Source: Deltaproteobacteria bacterium
GTDB lineage: Bacteria > Desulfobacterota > DSM-4660 > Desulfatiglandales > HGW-15
Direction of reading: 5' to 3'
Length of the DNA stretch: 64,000 bases
NCBI GenBank assembly: GCA_020060215.1
Contig: JAGVAP010000112.1
Location: 1-64,000, forward strand
In this document: in pieces, positions 1-8,612 of the stretch
Layout of the letters: each line of letters begins with the position of its first letter
Position numbering within the stretch: the first letter of the stretch is position 1
Notes under the pieces: generated by a model
What the model saw: only the letters and a program-made list of their open reading frames with translations
What the model was told of the DNA's origin: nothing
The model's database searches: none
Program-made: the position numbers and the translations under genes

Positions 1-183
1 GGAATCTTGTCGGTAATGAATATCGAGGCATGCCCCTCTCAATCTCACTGCCGGTGAATTCCTGTAGGATGGGTGGAGTGCAGCGAAACCCATCGGTGAG
101 GTTTGCGGCAATGTTCAATCGCTCGAATGGATGGGTTGCGCTGCGCTCCACCCATCCTACGAAGCTGTCCGAATTTGTGCAAC
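1..183. repeat. Left arm of a ~183-bp inverted repeat
   Basis: This stretch is an almost exact reverse complement of 3997-4182; only a few substitutions and small indels separate the arms. Inside each arm are two copies of a GTAGGATGGGTGGAG-type palindromic unit, a REP-like hairpin. The arm reaches the first base of the window, so it may extend further left. No transposase lies between the arms. Confidence 0.9.
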
Positions 184-534
184 TTTAATAGGGTTTACTC
201 TCTTGACGCGAAACCGTCCGGTTGCGGAATTTACTTCAAATGCCCCTGGAAGATGCTCCGCGCCTGTCGATATAATCCTCTGACCCCGCCACGGGAACCC
301 TCGCAAGCGAATTATCTGAATGTCGGCTCTTTTCAGGTTGTTGTTTATCCCAAGGTTGTTTTAGCCTTCCACGTGCCGACATTTGGTAATCCCCTCAATT
401 TTTGGCTTATTCTTGCCTTAGGTCCTATGGGGGAGGTAGTATGAATCTTACAGACCGCGCGGAGAGGGGCATTTTCATTCATCATTTTTAGCGCGGAGGG
501 CCACGTACGGCTTGGGTTGAATCGTGAGGATAAT
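184..534. other. Non-coding stretch before the KaiC group
   Basis: An open frame exists at 103-444 but it begins inside the repeat arm, has no ribosome binding site and its translation resembles no protein I know. I see no RNA gene or convincing promoter. It presumably carries the promoter for the KaiC group. Confidence 0.4.
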
Positions 535-964
535 ATGATGAACCAGCCAATGCCGCAGATGCGGGAGTATGCTCACCGTTTGCTTGCTTGCGAGGCTGCG
601 TCGGGCAAAGCCTCAGAGTCAAAAGCGCATGCGGTGTTTCGCGTATGCGAGAAGTTGCGCCAACCGCTCTGCACCCTGGCCGGGGTCGAAGGTTTTCGCT
701 CCCTCCTGGCGCGCGCGCTGACGCTGGCCAAGGCGGAAGTTCCCTCGCTTGCCGCAGTGGAGATCAACGCCGATGGGTCTTTGGCGGGGTGGGACTCGGT
801 TGAGGCGCAACAGCATTTGAACGAACCGGGGGTGTGCGCGGAAATTCTCCTGGCGATTGCTCATCACCTTCATTGGACAACCCCTGACGGTGCGCCTCGT
901 GATGGATATCTGGCCGGAGGCGCCCTGCGAGGACATTGGCTCTGAGATGGAGAAAAGATCATGA
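535..964 (+). pseudogene. KaiC-linked hypothetical protein, frameshifted
   Basis: This is a small protein of unknown function of a kind I recall upstream of stand-alone kaiC-like genes. The start is ATG 535, five bases after GAGG. The frame reads normally to about residue 105 and then, near 855, leaves the expected track. As read it stops at 945 with an unlikely tail (HHLHWTTPDGAP). The +1 frame from 857 instead gives LLITFIGQPLTVRLVMDIWPE and ends in a TGA at 962-964. That TGA overlaps the kaiC ATG as ATGA, the expected coupled arrangement. I therefore infer one indel, either real or a sequencing error. If it is an error, the intact protein is about 142 residues. Confidence 0.65.
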
Positions 965-2436
965 ACCAAGGCAAGGTAATCATCAACAAGCTGCCCACCG
1001 GGATTCCCGGCCTCGATGAAATCATGGGCGGCGGGCTCCCGGAATTCTCGTTTAACATTATTGCGGGCGGCCCGGGAAGCGGCAAAACCACGATGGCGCA
1101 TCAAATCATGTTTGCCAATGCAACCCCGGAACGTCCGGCGCTCTATTTCACCGTCCTCGGCGAACCCGCCATCAAAATGCTGCGCTACCAGCAACAGTTT
1201 TCATTCTTCGATCAGGCCAAACTCAACAATTCGATACGGTTCGTCAACCTGAGCAGCGTTATTTTGGAGAAGGACCTGAGTGCGGTCATGGACGAAATCA
1301 GCAAAGAGGTTGATGCGTCCAGCCCCGGGATCGTGATGGTGGACTCCTTTCGCACCGTGTTACGCAAGGTGGGACCCGGGGACGGCGAGATGGAACTGCA
1401 AGCCTTCGTGCAGCGGCTGGCCCTGCACCTGACCAGTTGGCAAATCACGAGTTTTCTGGTCGGGGAGTATACCGAGGAGGAGATACGCAACAATCCCGTG
1501 TTCACCGTCGCCGATGGCCTCTTCTGGCTCTACCAGACTACGGAGCGCAATTCCGTGGTGCGGCGGATGCGGATCATGAAACTGCGCGGGCAGGCATCCC
1601 TGCCGGGACTGCACACCTTCCGCATTACCGACGACGGGCTGCAAGCCTTCCCGCGCACCTTCGGCCTGGCCGGAAAAGAGGCGGCAAAGCGTTCCAAGCT
1701 GCGGCTTTCCATCGGTGTTGCCGAGCTGGACGAGATGATGGGTGGTGGGATTCCCGAAGGGGACAGTGTCCTCGTGGCCGGCTCATCGGGGACCGGGAAA
1801 TCGATTTTGGCAACCCAGTTCATTGCCGAGGGCCTCCGGCAGGGTGAGCCGGCCGTCGTGGCGATCTTTGAAGAACGTCCGAAAGGTTACGTCGAACGGG
1901 CCAAAAACTTCGGCCTTGAATTTGGTGAGTCCGCGCAGGATGTCCCATTCGAAATCCTTTACCTGCGGCCCCTGGACCTCTCGGTGGATGAAACCATGCA
2001 TGCGCTCATCGAAGCGGTGCACAAAATTGGCGCCAGGCGTCTGGTGATCGATTCGCTGGCGGGTTTCGAGATGGCACTGGCGCCCGGCTTCCGCACTGAT
2101 TTTCGCGAATCGCTCTACCGGATGATCGGGGCGTTAACCAGAACCGGGTTGACGATCTTGAGCACGGTGGAGGTGGAAGAGCATTTTACCGCCCTTCCTT
2201 TCTCCGCCTATTCAGTCTCGTTTCTCAGCGATGACATCATCCGGCTGCGGTATGCCGAGATCGAGGGCCGGCTTCGCAAAGTCCTGATGATCATCAAAAT
2301 GCGCGGCGGCAACCATAACAAGGACATCCGCGAATATGAGATTACCCCCAAGGGGTTGACCATAGGCGACCGCATCCAAGGCTATGCCGGTCTGACCACC
2401 GGGATACCTTGGCCGCTGCATGGATCAAAGGGATAA
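961..2436 (+). CDS. KaiC-like double-domain ATPase
   Basis: This is a RecA-fold ATPase of the KaiC family, with two KaiC domains as in the circadian clock protein. Walker A motifs lie at residues 36-43 (GGPGSGKT) and 274-281 (GSSGTGKS). Each domain opens with the family signature, PTGIPGLDEIMGGG and then IGVAELDEMMGGG. The second domain has the paired catalytic glutamates (FEERP), but the first has only one (LGEP), so the N-terminal ATPase may be altered. No kaiA or kaiB is nearby. The next gene is a histidine kinase, so it probably works in a signalling module rather than a clock. The start follows GGAG and overlaps the predecessor's restored stop. Confidence 0.9.
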   Translation: MNQGKVIINKLPTGIPGLDEIMGGGLPEFSFNIIAGGPGSGKTTMAHQIMFANATPERPALYFTVLGEPAIKMLRYQQQFSFFDQAKLNNSIRFVNLSSVILEKDLSAVMDEISKEVDASSPGIVMVDSFRTVLRKVGPGDGEMELQAFVQRLALHLTSWQITSFLVGEYTEEEIRNNPVFTVADGLFWLYQTTERNSVVRRMRIMKLRGQASLPGLHTFRITDDGLQAFPRTFGLAGKEAAKRSKLRLSIGVAELDEMMGGGIPEGDSVLVAGSSGTGKSILATQFIAEGLRQGEPAVVAIFEERPKGYVERAKNFGLEFGESAQDVPFEILYLRPLDLSVDETMHALIEAVHKIGARRLVIDSLAGFEMALAPGFRTDFRESLYRMIGALTRTGLTILSTVEVEEHFTALPFSAYSVSFLSDDIIRLRYAEIEGRLRKVLMIIKMRGGNHNKDIREYEITPKGLTIGDRIQGYAGLTTGIPWPLHGSKG

Positions 2437-2513
2437 CCCTGACATCAGCCGACTGCCACAGAGTAATCTGAAAGCCTATGGATGCTTAACCGAAGGACTG
2501 CGTGGAGGACCCG

Positions 2514-3773
2514 ATGCCGGATCTGTTGCGCCTCTGCCGCCCGGTGGCGGAGCGTTCGACCCTGCCGATGGCCGTAGTGGAGGGAACCACTCCCATCCTT
2601 CGCTACGTCAACCCCGCGTTTTGCCTCCTTCTCGGAAGGAAGAGTGAAGAGCTGATCGGGAAGTCCTTCGTCGAAACAATGCAGGAAGGAGAAGCCTGCC
2701 TGGCGCTGCTAAATCGGGTTTGCCGGACTGGAAAGGCCGAAACCTACACGAAACCGGAACTTGAGGAGTCGCACACGGACACCTGGTCTTATGTCATGTG
2801 GCCGATTCTGGGCGGAGATGAACGGTCGCTGGGCGTCATGATCCAAGTGAACGAGACCACACATTTCCAACAACAGGCAGCCGCGATGAACCAGTCGTTG
2901 CTGCTCGCCGGAATCCGCCAGCACGAGCTCACCGAAGCCGCGGAAACGCAGAACGCTCAACTCCAAATGGAAATCGATGAGCGCAAGCGGGTCGAAAAGG
3001 CTCTTCGAGAAAGCGAGGAGCGGTTACGCCAGACGCATGAGGAACTGGAGCTCAGGGTGGAGAAGCGCACAGCCGAACTGAAGCGCAAAAACCAGGAGCT
3101 TCAGGAGTTTGCCTTCATCGCCTCTCACGATCTTTCTGAGCCCTTGAGAAAGATTCAAACCTTTGGGGACCTCCTGAAGGCAAAGGGCTCGGATCATCTG
3201 AGTGAAATGGAAATGGATTATATCTCCCGCATGTCCGGAGCGGCCAATCGCATGCAGGAGCTTCTCGAAGCACTGCTCCGATATTCGCGGATCGAATCAA
3301 AAGGGCAGGACTATGAACCCACGAGACTGAATGATATCGTAAAGAATGCAGTCGCGGATCTGGAAGTGCCGATTCAGAACACCAAGGCTCGCGTGGAAGT
3401 AGGCCGCTTGCCGCAGGTGCACGGGGACCCGCAGCAGTTGAGGCAACTCTTCCAGAACCTCGTTGCCAATGCACTCAAGTACCACCGCCCTGGCGTCAAC
3501 ACCCTCGTCAGGATTCACGCAAAGAAGAACGACGGCACAGCCCGCATCTTTGTGGAAGACAACGGCATCGGGTTCGACGAGAAATATCTGGACAAGATCT
3601 TCCAGCCGTTTCAGCGCCTCCATGGGAAGCATGAATATCCAGGAATAGGTATCGGCCTGGCCATCTGCAAAAAAATCGTTGAACGCCATGGAGGGGCGAT
3701 TACCGCCACGAGCACGCCCGGCCAAGGATCGACCTTCATCGTCACCTTGCCGGTGGAGAAGCAAGATGAATGA
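2514..3773 (+). CDS. PAS-domain sensor histidine kinase
   Basis: This cytoplasmic sensor kinase autophosphorylates and should pass phosphate to the receiver encoded next. There is a PAS-like region at about residues 10-120, a long coiled coil at about 125-200 (ERKRVEKALRESEERLRQ), then a HisKA box FIASHDLSEPLRKI with the phospho-accepting His near residue 205. The HATPase domain shows the N box (LFQNLVANALKYH), a G1 box (VEDNGIGF) and a G2 box (GIGIGLAICKKI). No transmembrane segment is visible. I prefer ATG 2514, five bases after GGAGG, over GTG 2502. The stop overlaps the receiver start by eight bases. Confidence 0.88.
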   Translation: MPDLLRLCRPVAERSTLPMAVVEGTTPILRYVNPAFCLLLGRKSEELIGKSFVETMQEGEACLALLNRVCRTGKAETYTKPELEESHTDTWSYVMWPILGGDERSLGVMIQVNETTHFQQQAAAMNQSLLLAGIRQHELTEAAETQNAQLQMEIDERKRVEKALRESEERLRQTHEELELRVEKRTAELKRKNQELQEFAFIASHDLSEPLRKIQTFGDLLKAKGSDHLSEMEMDYISRMSGAANRMQELLEALLRYSRIESKGQDYEPTRLNDIVKNAVADLEVPIQNTKARVEVGRLPQVHGDPQQLRQLFQNLVANALKYHRPGVNTLVRIHAKKNDGTARIFVEDNGIGFDEKYLDKIFQPFQRLHGKHEYPGIGIGLAICKKIVERHGGAITATSTPGQGSTFIVTLPVEKQDE

Positions 3774-3984
3774 CCTCGATCAACGTCTCAAGCCGACGAT
3801 TCTCATAGCCGAACATGATGCGGATGATCGGATATTTCTGGAGCAGGCTCCGGAAGCCTTCAATGATGTCTTGGAAGATCTCCATTTTGTCGAAGACGGG
3901 GAGAAACTGATCGAGTGTTTCACAGAACCAAACAGCCATAAAGGATATCCTCCAAAAATGGCTTCAACTTCCTGCTCGTGCTGA
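3766..3984 (+). pseudogene. Truncated response-regulator receiver
   Basis: The reading is the first half of an Rcp1-like receiver: TILIAEHDADDRIFLEQA, then LHFVEDGEKLIECF. The acidic pair for Mg binding is present, but the frame ends at residue 72, before the segment that should carry the phospho-accepting Asp. The break falls about 15-40 bases short of the right inverted-repeat arm. The simplest reading is that arrival of the repeat removed the rest. No continuation is found beyond the arm. The upstream kinase has therefore lost its cognate receiver. Confidence 0.75.
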
Positions 3985-3996
3985 GTGGACCCTAAC

Positions 3997-4182
3997 GTTG
4001 CACAAATTCGGGTAGCTTCGTAGGATGGGTGGAGCGCAGCGCAACCCATCGATTCCAGCGATTGAACATGCCCGCAAACCTCAAAACAGATGGGTTTCGC
4101 TGCACTCCACCCATCCTACAGGAATTCACCGGCAGTGAGATTGAGAGGGGCATGCCTCGATATTCATTACCGACAAGATTCC
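3997..4182. repeat. Right arm of the inverted repeat
   Basis: This is the reverse complement of 1-183. It contains two GGATGGGT-type palindromic units, at 4021-4050 and 4089-4119. The outer end of the arm overlaps a second, dispersed repeat that recurs near 63.5 kb. Confidence 0.9.
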
Positions 4183-4237
4183 TCCATAACCCATGCAACC
4201 TCCGCATTTGCGAGACGACATTGCCCTTGTTCTCATG
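4147..4237 (+). repeat. Dispersed repeat, copy A
   Basis: About 90 bases align with 63470-63562 in the same orientation at roughly 75-80% by eye. Shared words include CCGACAAGATT, CATGCA and CGCATTTGCGA. The left window edge (1-36) holds the beginning of the same unit in reverse. I do not recognise the family. Confidence 0.6.
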
Positions 4238-4294
4238 CAAGAGGTTTATCTTGTCTTTCAATGAGAACGGAGACCGAGGAGATGGAAACAGGAT

Positions 4295-4486
4295 CTCACA
4301 CCAATCTGGGCTCATGCGGTACGCCACATCCGAAGTGGCCTCCGTAAACGCGCGAAACCGCCGTTCGCTCACCCGCAACGCTTCCTCGGCCCGCTTGCGC
4401 TCGGTGATGTCGTTATTGAGGATCGCAACCTGCATGTCCTGTGGATCGCCATAACTCCAGGCGTAGACATCGTACCAGCGATGCAA
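4295..4486 (-). pseudogene. PAS/PAC sensor fragment
   Basis: On the minus strand the reading RWYDVYAWSYGDPQDMQ, then VAILNNDITERKRAEEAL, is the end of a PAS-PAC domain. It continues into RRFRAFTEATSDVAYRMS, the start of a next PAS domain. The fragment begins without a plausible start and loses sensible sequence after MSPDW. It is a remnant of a multi-PAS histidine kinase. It abuts the inverted-repeat arm and is not in frame with the kinase at 2514. Confidence 0.65.
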
Positions 4487-4616
4487 CTCTGGGCATCTAC
4501 TGGGTGCCGGATCACTATGGGTATCGGACCCGGAAGACCCCGCTCGAGGAATGAATCGGCGGGAGACCGGGGACGGACGAAATGCACATCATCATCGCCG
4601 TGCGTTGATTATTCGT

Positions 4617-4645
4617 TTGAATAAAGCAAAAGAAATATACATAAT
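4617..4645 (+). promoter_or_regulatory. Possible sigma-70 promoter for cspA
   Basis: TTGAAT at 4617-4622 and CATAAT at 4640-4645 are separated by 17 bases in an AT-rich pocket. They would give a leader of about 120 bases before the cold-shock gene, as is usual for cspA-type genes. Confidence 0.4.
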
Positions 4646-4772
4646 TGATTTAACCCCATGAGCGCCCGCATCGAAAATGCCGGCCAGTTTCCTTCCGAAG
4701 GAGATCCATTTCCAAGAGTGGCTACCCCCAAGTCTGAAACCATGAGAGAATCAAGAGAAGGAGGATGTCACC

Positions 4773-4976
4773 ATGGCAAATGGGACAGTCAAGTGGTTCA
4801 ATGATCAAAAGGGCTTCGGCTTCATCGAGCAGGAAGAAGGCGGTCCTGACGTGTTTGTACATCATTCAGGAATCGCCGGAGGCGGCTTCAAGTCTCTCAA
4901 AGAGGGCGACAGAGTCACCTTTGAAGTCGAGAAAGGGAAGAAAGGCCCCGCTGCAGTCAATGTCCAGGTAGTTTAG
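4773..4976 (+). CDS. cspA: Cold-shock protein (CspA family)
   Basis: This is a 67-residue single cold-shock domain, the normal family length. It binds single-stranded RNA or DNA and acts as an RNA chaperone or antiterminator. Both RNA-binding motifs are present: KGFGFI at residues 13-18 (RNP1) and VFVHHS (RNP2). The start follows GAAGGAGGATG-type ribosome binding sequence at an ideal distance. It stands alone between an AT-rich leader and a strong downstream hairpin. Which of several csp paralogues it is cannot be told. Confidence 0.95.
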   Translation: MANGTVKWFNDQKGFGFIEQEEGGPDVFVHHSGIAGGGFKSLKEGDRVTFEVEKGKKGPAAVNVQVV

Positions 4977-5020
4977 CCCCCTGCACTCTTTTCCATTCCT
5001 TCGAACGACGACTTCGGCAC

Positions 5021-5080
5021 AGGACGGCCGCTTCCCCGTAAAGGCTTTCTTTCGGTGTGAGGGGGGAAGCGGTTTGTCCT
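5021..5080 (+). terminator. Large hairpin downstream of cspA
   Basis: AGGAC plus CCGCTTCCCC (5028-5037) pair with GGGGAAGCGG (5063-5072) plus GTCCT (5076-5080). The stem is long and GC-rich, with a short TTT inside the right arm rather than a classic U tract. It probably ends or stabilises the cspA message. Confidence 0.5.
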
Positions 5081-5294
5081 GCTCTCATGGGATGTTCCCC
5101 CCCCTCAGGACGGAGCGGCTGGTTGGAACTTCAAGCCCGGGATGAGCCCGCCCCGAGTCTGCGCTTCGGCCGTCTCGACAGTGACCGGATGAGATGCGGG
5201 AAAGGAGCAATGGCGAGCGCGGGCAGTTTGTATATTCCAGAAGAGAGAATGAAAAAGAAACCCTTCATAAGAGGGACAAAGGAGAATTGTGGGA

Positions 5295-5495
5295 ATGCAG
5301 AAAAAGCAGCAAAAGGAAATGGAGCGAATGAGAAAGGCAAGAGAGAAGATGGCCAGGCGGCAGGGCAAGGGACCGAAAAGGGAGGAAGCGTTCGAAGCAC
5401 CCGATGAGCCCGAAGGGGATAAGAACCCGGGTCAACTCACAGGTGACAGAACCCCCGTTCAGACTGATGTGGATAAGACGCCCGACCAGGAGTAG
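5295..5495 (+). CDS. Small charged hypothetical protein
   Basis: The product is about 66 residues, rich in Lys, Arg, Glu and Gln at the N-terminus (KKQQKEMERMRKAREKMARR). It turns acidic and Pro/Asp-rich towards the end (EAPDEPEGDKNPGQ), suggesting a disordered or helical nucleic-acid-binding protein. AAAGGAG lies ten bases before ATG 5295. GTG 5289 is an alternative but is only four bases away. I recognise no family. Composition and ribosome binding site are the only evidence that it is expressed. Confidence 0.45.
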   Translation: MQKKQQKEMERMRKAREKMARRQGKGPKREEAFEAPDEPEGDKNPGQLTGDRTPVQTDVDKTPDQE

Positions 5496-5639
5496 CCGTC
5501 TCAATACCGGCCGAGCGTGGAGGCAACGTTGCCGCCCCGGCTTCAAACCCTAGTGTACGCTGGTGATCATGCACAAGATCGGCCCCCAGGAGCTTCATGT
5601 GACCCTGACCGAAGAAGAGGCCTTCGAAGTTCGTGCTCC

Positions 5640-5904
5640 TCGGAGGACTTTCTGCCCGAGATACGAAGATTGCCTCCTTTGAGATATGTGCCGCGGTGAG
5701 CCCGTGTCTTCGGACGCCGAGGTAGCAGGGAACTGCACGGGCCTTGGAAACAGTCGCCACTTTGCTGCCGGATCTTAGTTCCTCGGAGTCCACGCCGAAG
5801 CGGTTGGCGACTTTCTTCAGCAACTGCTCAAGGCTTATCCCCTTCTGCCTGAGAATGGATTTCCTCTCCCACTCCTCGCCGATATCTCTGACTTTCAGCG
5901 CCAA
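5640..5904 (-). pseudogene. REP-associated tyrosine transposase remnant
   Basis: The minus-strand reading KGISLEQLLKKVANRFGV, DSEELRSGSK, then KARAVPCYLGVRRHGLTAA resembles the C-terminal DnaA-like helical domain that follows the Y1 domain in many RAYT (TnpA-REP) proteins. The catalytic Y1 domain is absent, an in-frame stop precedes the fragment, and the final helix-turn-helix is scrambled after HISK. The assignment fits the REP palindromes in this window, but it rests on a motif pattern from memory. Confidence 0.55.
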
Positions 5905-5910
5905 ACCTGA

Positions 5911-6738
5911 TCACCTGTCTATGCCCACTTTTGCTGCAAGGGCCGGATCGTAAAGGTTCTCCCCGGCTGCTTCCGTTCGGTGCGCGGTCAGGCGCAGAAA
6001 ACAGAGGGTCTCGCCGCGGTCTCGTTCCAGGGCCTCCGCGTCCGAAGGGAAGATGCCCTTGCCCGCCGTCTCCAGGGCCCGCTCGAAGTCCCGCCAGTGA
6101 CGCCAACCTTCCCGTTGTTCCTCGACCGCGACATCCGCGACCATGGGACTGCGTGACCATAACCCGCGCCAGAACTCCTGGGTCTTGAAACTTCGGCAGG
6201 AGGGCTCCCAGAAGACCTTTCCGTTCTTCTGCGGCTCGGTCAGACAGGCGGGGGGGTCGCTCCCCAACTCCTTCGTCAGGCCGACCACCACGGCGCCGAT
6301 CGTCCCGCCCGGTCTGACAAAGCGGGAGAGGTAGTCGACGTACAGCTCGTCCGTGCCGAAGTATTGGAAAGCGTCCACCGAGAGGATCGCATCGAAAAAA
6401 CCCTGGGCAAACGGCAGGGCATGGGCCTCGGTCTTGATGGGGCAGACCGAATCGGAAACCCCTGCCTCGACCACCCTACGCCAGTTGGGGTCCGGACTCA
6501 CCCAGAGATCGGCCGCCCATACCCGTGCGCCGAACTCGCGCGCCAGGAAGATGCTGCTCATCGCCTTTCCGCAACCGAGATCCAGGACGCGCATGCCGGG
6601 CTTCAGGTCGAGCGGTTCGCAAAGCCACTCCATGAGCCACAGTCCGTTCGGCCCCATCTGGTTGTCCATCATCCAGTCCGGGTCATACCTTGCCGAACGC
6701 GGGAATTCGGGTTTCTTCAGGATGGCGGCCACGTCCAT
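5911..6738 (-). CDS. SAM-dependent methyltransferase (class I)
   Basis: This is a Rossmann-fold methyltransferase of about 275 residues. Motif I reads MRVLDLGCGKAMSSIFLA and is followed by an acidic residue (WAADLWVS). A motif near FDAILSVDAFQYFG and a later FVRPGGTIG complete a SAM-binding domain. The substrate is unknown; the layout suggests a small molecule rather than RNA. I chose ATG 6738 because AAGGAG lies nine bases upstream. An in-frame extension to 6864 lacks a ribosome binding site. It ends six bases before the transposase remnant. Confidence 0.8.
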   Translation of the reverse strand: MDVAAILKKPEFPRSARYDPDWMMDNQMGPNGLWLMEWLCEPLDLKPGMRVLDLGCGKAMSSIFLAREFGARVWAADLWVSPDPNWRRVVEAGVSDSVCPIKTEAHALPFAQGFFDAILSVDAFQYFGTDELYVDYLSRFVRPGGTIGAVVVGLTKELGSDPPACLTEPQKNGKVFWEPSCRSFKTQEFWRGLWSRSPMVADVAVEEQREGWRHWRDFERALETAGKGIFPSDAEALERDRGETLCFLRLTAHRTEAAGENLYDPALAAKVGIDR

Positions 6739-6860
6739 CTCGCCTGATCTCCTTTTCTCGCTTTGTTCAAGAGGCTCGTCATGCTTTTCGCTCAAGTATA
6801 GACCACGAACGGACAGCGGAGTCAAAGTTAAAGCGGTGTGGAGAAGGGGGGAGGGCCGGA

Positions 6861-7282
6861 TCAAGCCGGCTTCACGACCCGGCAGGCCACGCCGTTCATG
6901 GTGATGTAGCCTGAGACCTCGTCCCGCAATTTGGCGTCCAGGAGGATGTTGCAGTTCGCTTCCGCCCAGCCGTGGGGCACCGACACCACCCCCGGCTTGA
7001 TGTCCGGCGTGACGTTCGCCATGATCTTGATGGAGCCCCGGGGGGTCTCGACGGCAATCGGCTCCCCGTGCACGATCCCGTATTTCGCGGCCGTGGCCGG
7101 GTGGATCTCGCGGGCAGGACGTAGTCGGCGAGCTGGCCGGTCTCGGTCATGTGAGGATCGATGTTCACGAGCAGCCCAGGTTGCTTCATGTGGCCCACTC
7201 CCTCCAGGATGCAACCGCCTTTCGTGGTGGCAAGGATGCGCGCCACGCGCCTGATTTCCGCGGCAGGCACGATGCTGACCAA
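6861..7282 (-). pseudogene. Collapsed molybdopterin oxidoreductase
   Basis: Two pieces of one molybdopterin-dependent oxidoreductase are joined. The first, up to ADYVLPA near 7110, includes KQPGLLVNIDPHMTETGQLA from the middle of such enzymes. It shifts frame directly into REIHPATAAKYGIVHGEPIA, the C-terminal dinucleotide-binding domain, which runs to a proper stop. The intervening few hundred residues and the whole N-terminus are gone. It cannot be functional. It lies next to the molybdate operon and resembles the intact enzyme at 38.4 kb in its C-terminal motif (EIHPxTAxxxGI). Confidence 0.75.
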
Positions 7283-7290
7283 ATAAGTCA

Positions 7291-7395
7291 GACAGGATTT
7301 ACAGGATCGACAGGCAGGACTCCACCCGGCCAGGGGTTCGACTCTCCTGGATCAGGCCAGGAAAACAGAGGTCCTGTTGATCCTGTGATCCGGTC
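7291..7395. repeat. CAGGAT-type palindromic repeat
   Basis: GACAGGATTTACAGGATC starting at 7291 is the imperfect complement of 7373-7395 (CCTGTTGATCCTGTGATC). The result is a long hairpin with a loop of about 58 bases. It is a non-coding palindrome of a different family from the GGATGGGT and TAGGAGC repeats. Confidence 0.6.
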
Positions 7396-7431
7396 AAGGT
7401 TAGGTCCTTGTTCCTGACCGCGAAACGGTTC

Positions 7432-8547
7432 TCAGGTCCTTACCTCCGCTATGGTCTTGCCGGTCTGAGAGGGGTCATAGCCCGGAACGGTTGCCATCTC
7501 TTCCCGCAGGGCCCGGGACTGGAGAACGTCGAGGACCACCCGGACGGTGGGATGTTCGAGCATGTCGGCGGGGATGACGACGTCGCAGCGGACCTCCGCC
7601 ATGGGAACGAAGTCGAGACCGAAGGCCCGCGCCACGGCATGGAGGCCCAGGGCCGCATCCGCGGTGCGGTGGGCGACCATCTGGGCGCCCTCGTTGTGGG
7701 TTTGCACCTCGTGACGGTATCCCTTCAGCGCTTTGCGCGGGATGCCGCCCTTTGTAAGCTTGTCGTCCAGAAGGACCCTGAGTGCAGCCCCCGGCTCCCG
7801 GTTCACGAAGCGGACCTTCTCGGACGCGAGGTCGGCCACGGAACGAATCCGGAAAGGGTTTCCCGGGGCCACCATCAGTCCCTCTTCGAACATCGAGAAT
7901 CCCACGATCATTCCGCCGAACCCGGCCAGCCTTTCGCGGGCGAGCTTCACATTCGAATCGGAGCGGGCGGTGCTGTGCAGATGGGTGCCCGCAAGGTGGG
8001 CGCGACCTGCGGCCAGGCGCTCCAGCGCGCGGTGACTGGAGGCAAACCGGCAGGCGACCCTCGCAGGGGGCGCCGCCCTGGACACATGGGACGCGAGAAG
8101 GGAAAAAGCCGGGTCGCAGCCCAGCAGGAGGACGGTGTTGTCGAGGTATTCGGGGGAACTGAACAAACGGACCCCGCCGCCCTCTTCAAGGACGCCGTCG
8201 GCGGCGCGCATTTCATGGCCGAACGTGTGACTTCCCTCCAGGGGATAGCCGACCAGCCGCCCCCGCACCCGGACCACGGAGACGCGCGAGGATGCGGAAC
8301 CGGTCTCTTCCGCCATGATGACCGGGCGCCCGACGGGGGCTTCCTCGGAGAAGAGATCCTCCACGCGGCACCCGAGGTGCTTCGCAAGGCGCAGGGCGAC
8401 CTCGGTGTTGGGCAGGTAGCGGCCCGATTCGACGTCATAGATGGCCTGGCGCTTCACCCCCACCATCTCGGCCATCTGGCCCTGGGAAAGGCCTCTCGAC
8501 CGTCTCACCTCTTTGAGCCGGCAAACGATCCTTTCCGGATTCCTCAT
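7432..8547 (-). CDS. XRE-type regulator with periplasmic-binding-like sensor domain
   Basis: The protein has 371 residues. Residues about 8-65 form a Cro/XRE helix-turn-helix (LSQGQMAEMVGVKRQAIYDV). The rest resembles a substrate-binding fold of the LysR/PBP2 type (VVRVRGRLVGYPL onwards; RFVNREPGAALRVLLDD). One-component regulators of this type sit beside molybdate genes in many proteobacteria, and this one is divergent from modB. I infer that it senses molybdate or a related oxyanion and controls the divergent promoters; the ligand is not proven. The intergenic region holds matched repeats that could be its operators. Confidence 0.82.
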   Translation of the reverse strand: MRNPERIVCRLKEVRRSRGLSQGQMAEMVGVKRQAIYDVESGRYLPNTEVALRLAKHLGCRVEDLFSEEAPVGRPVIMAEETGSASSRVSVVRVRGRLVGYPLEGSHTFGHEMRAADGVLEEGGGVRLFSSPEYLDNTVLLLGCDPAFSLLASHVSRAAPPARVACRFASSHRALERLAAGRAHLAGTHLHSTARSDSNVKLARERLAGFGGMIVGFSMFEEGLMVAPGNPFRIRSVADLASEKVRFVNREPGAALRVLLDDKLTKGGIPRKALKGYRHEVQTHNEGAQMVAHRTADAALGLHAVARAFGLDFVPMAEVRCDVVIPADMLEHPTVRVVLDVLQSRALREEMATVPGYDPSQTGKTIAEVRT

Positions 8548-8612
8548 GGCCTACCTCCCTCCGCTCCCCCGTTCGAGACGGCGTCGCCCCGCGGATGTCT
8601 TTTCAAAAAAGA

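Noticed and set aside
103..444. Open frame near the left edge
   Set aside because: It starts inside the repeat arm, has no ribosome binding site and no protein-like pattern.
961..2436. Circadian clock locus
   Set aside because: No kaiA or kaiB is present and the partners are a sensor kinase and a broken receiver, which fits general signalling.
1..4182. Composite transposon around the KaiC group
   Set aside because: No transposase or target-site duplication is visible; only the inverted arms support it, so it is reported as a repeat-flanked cassette.
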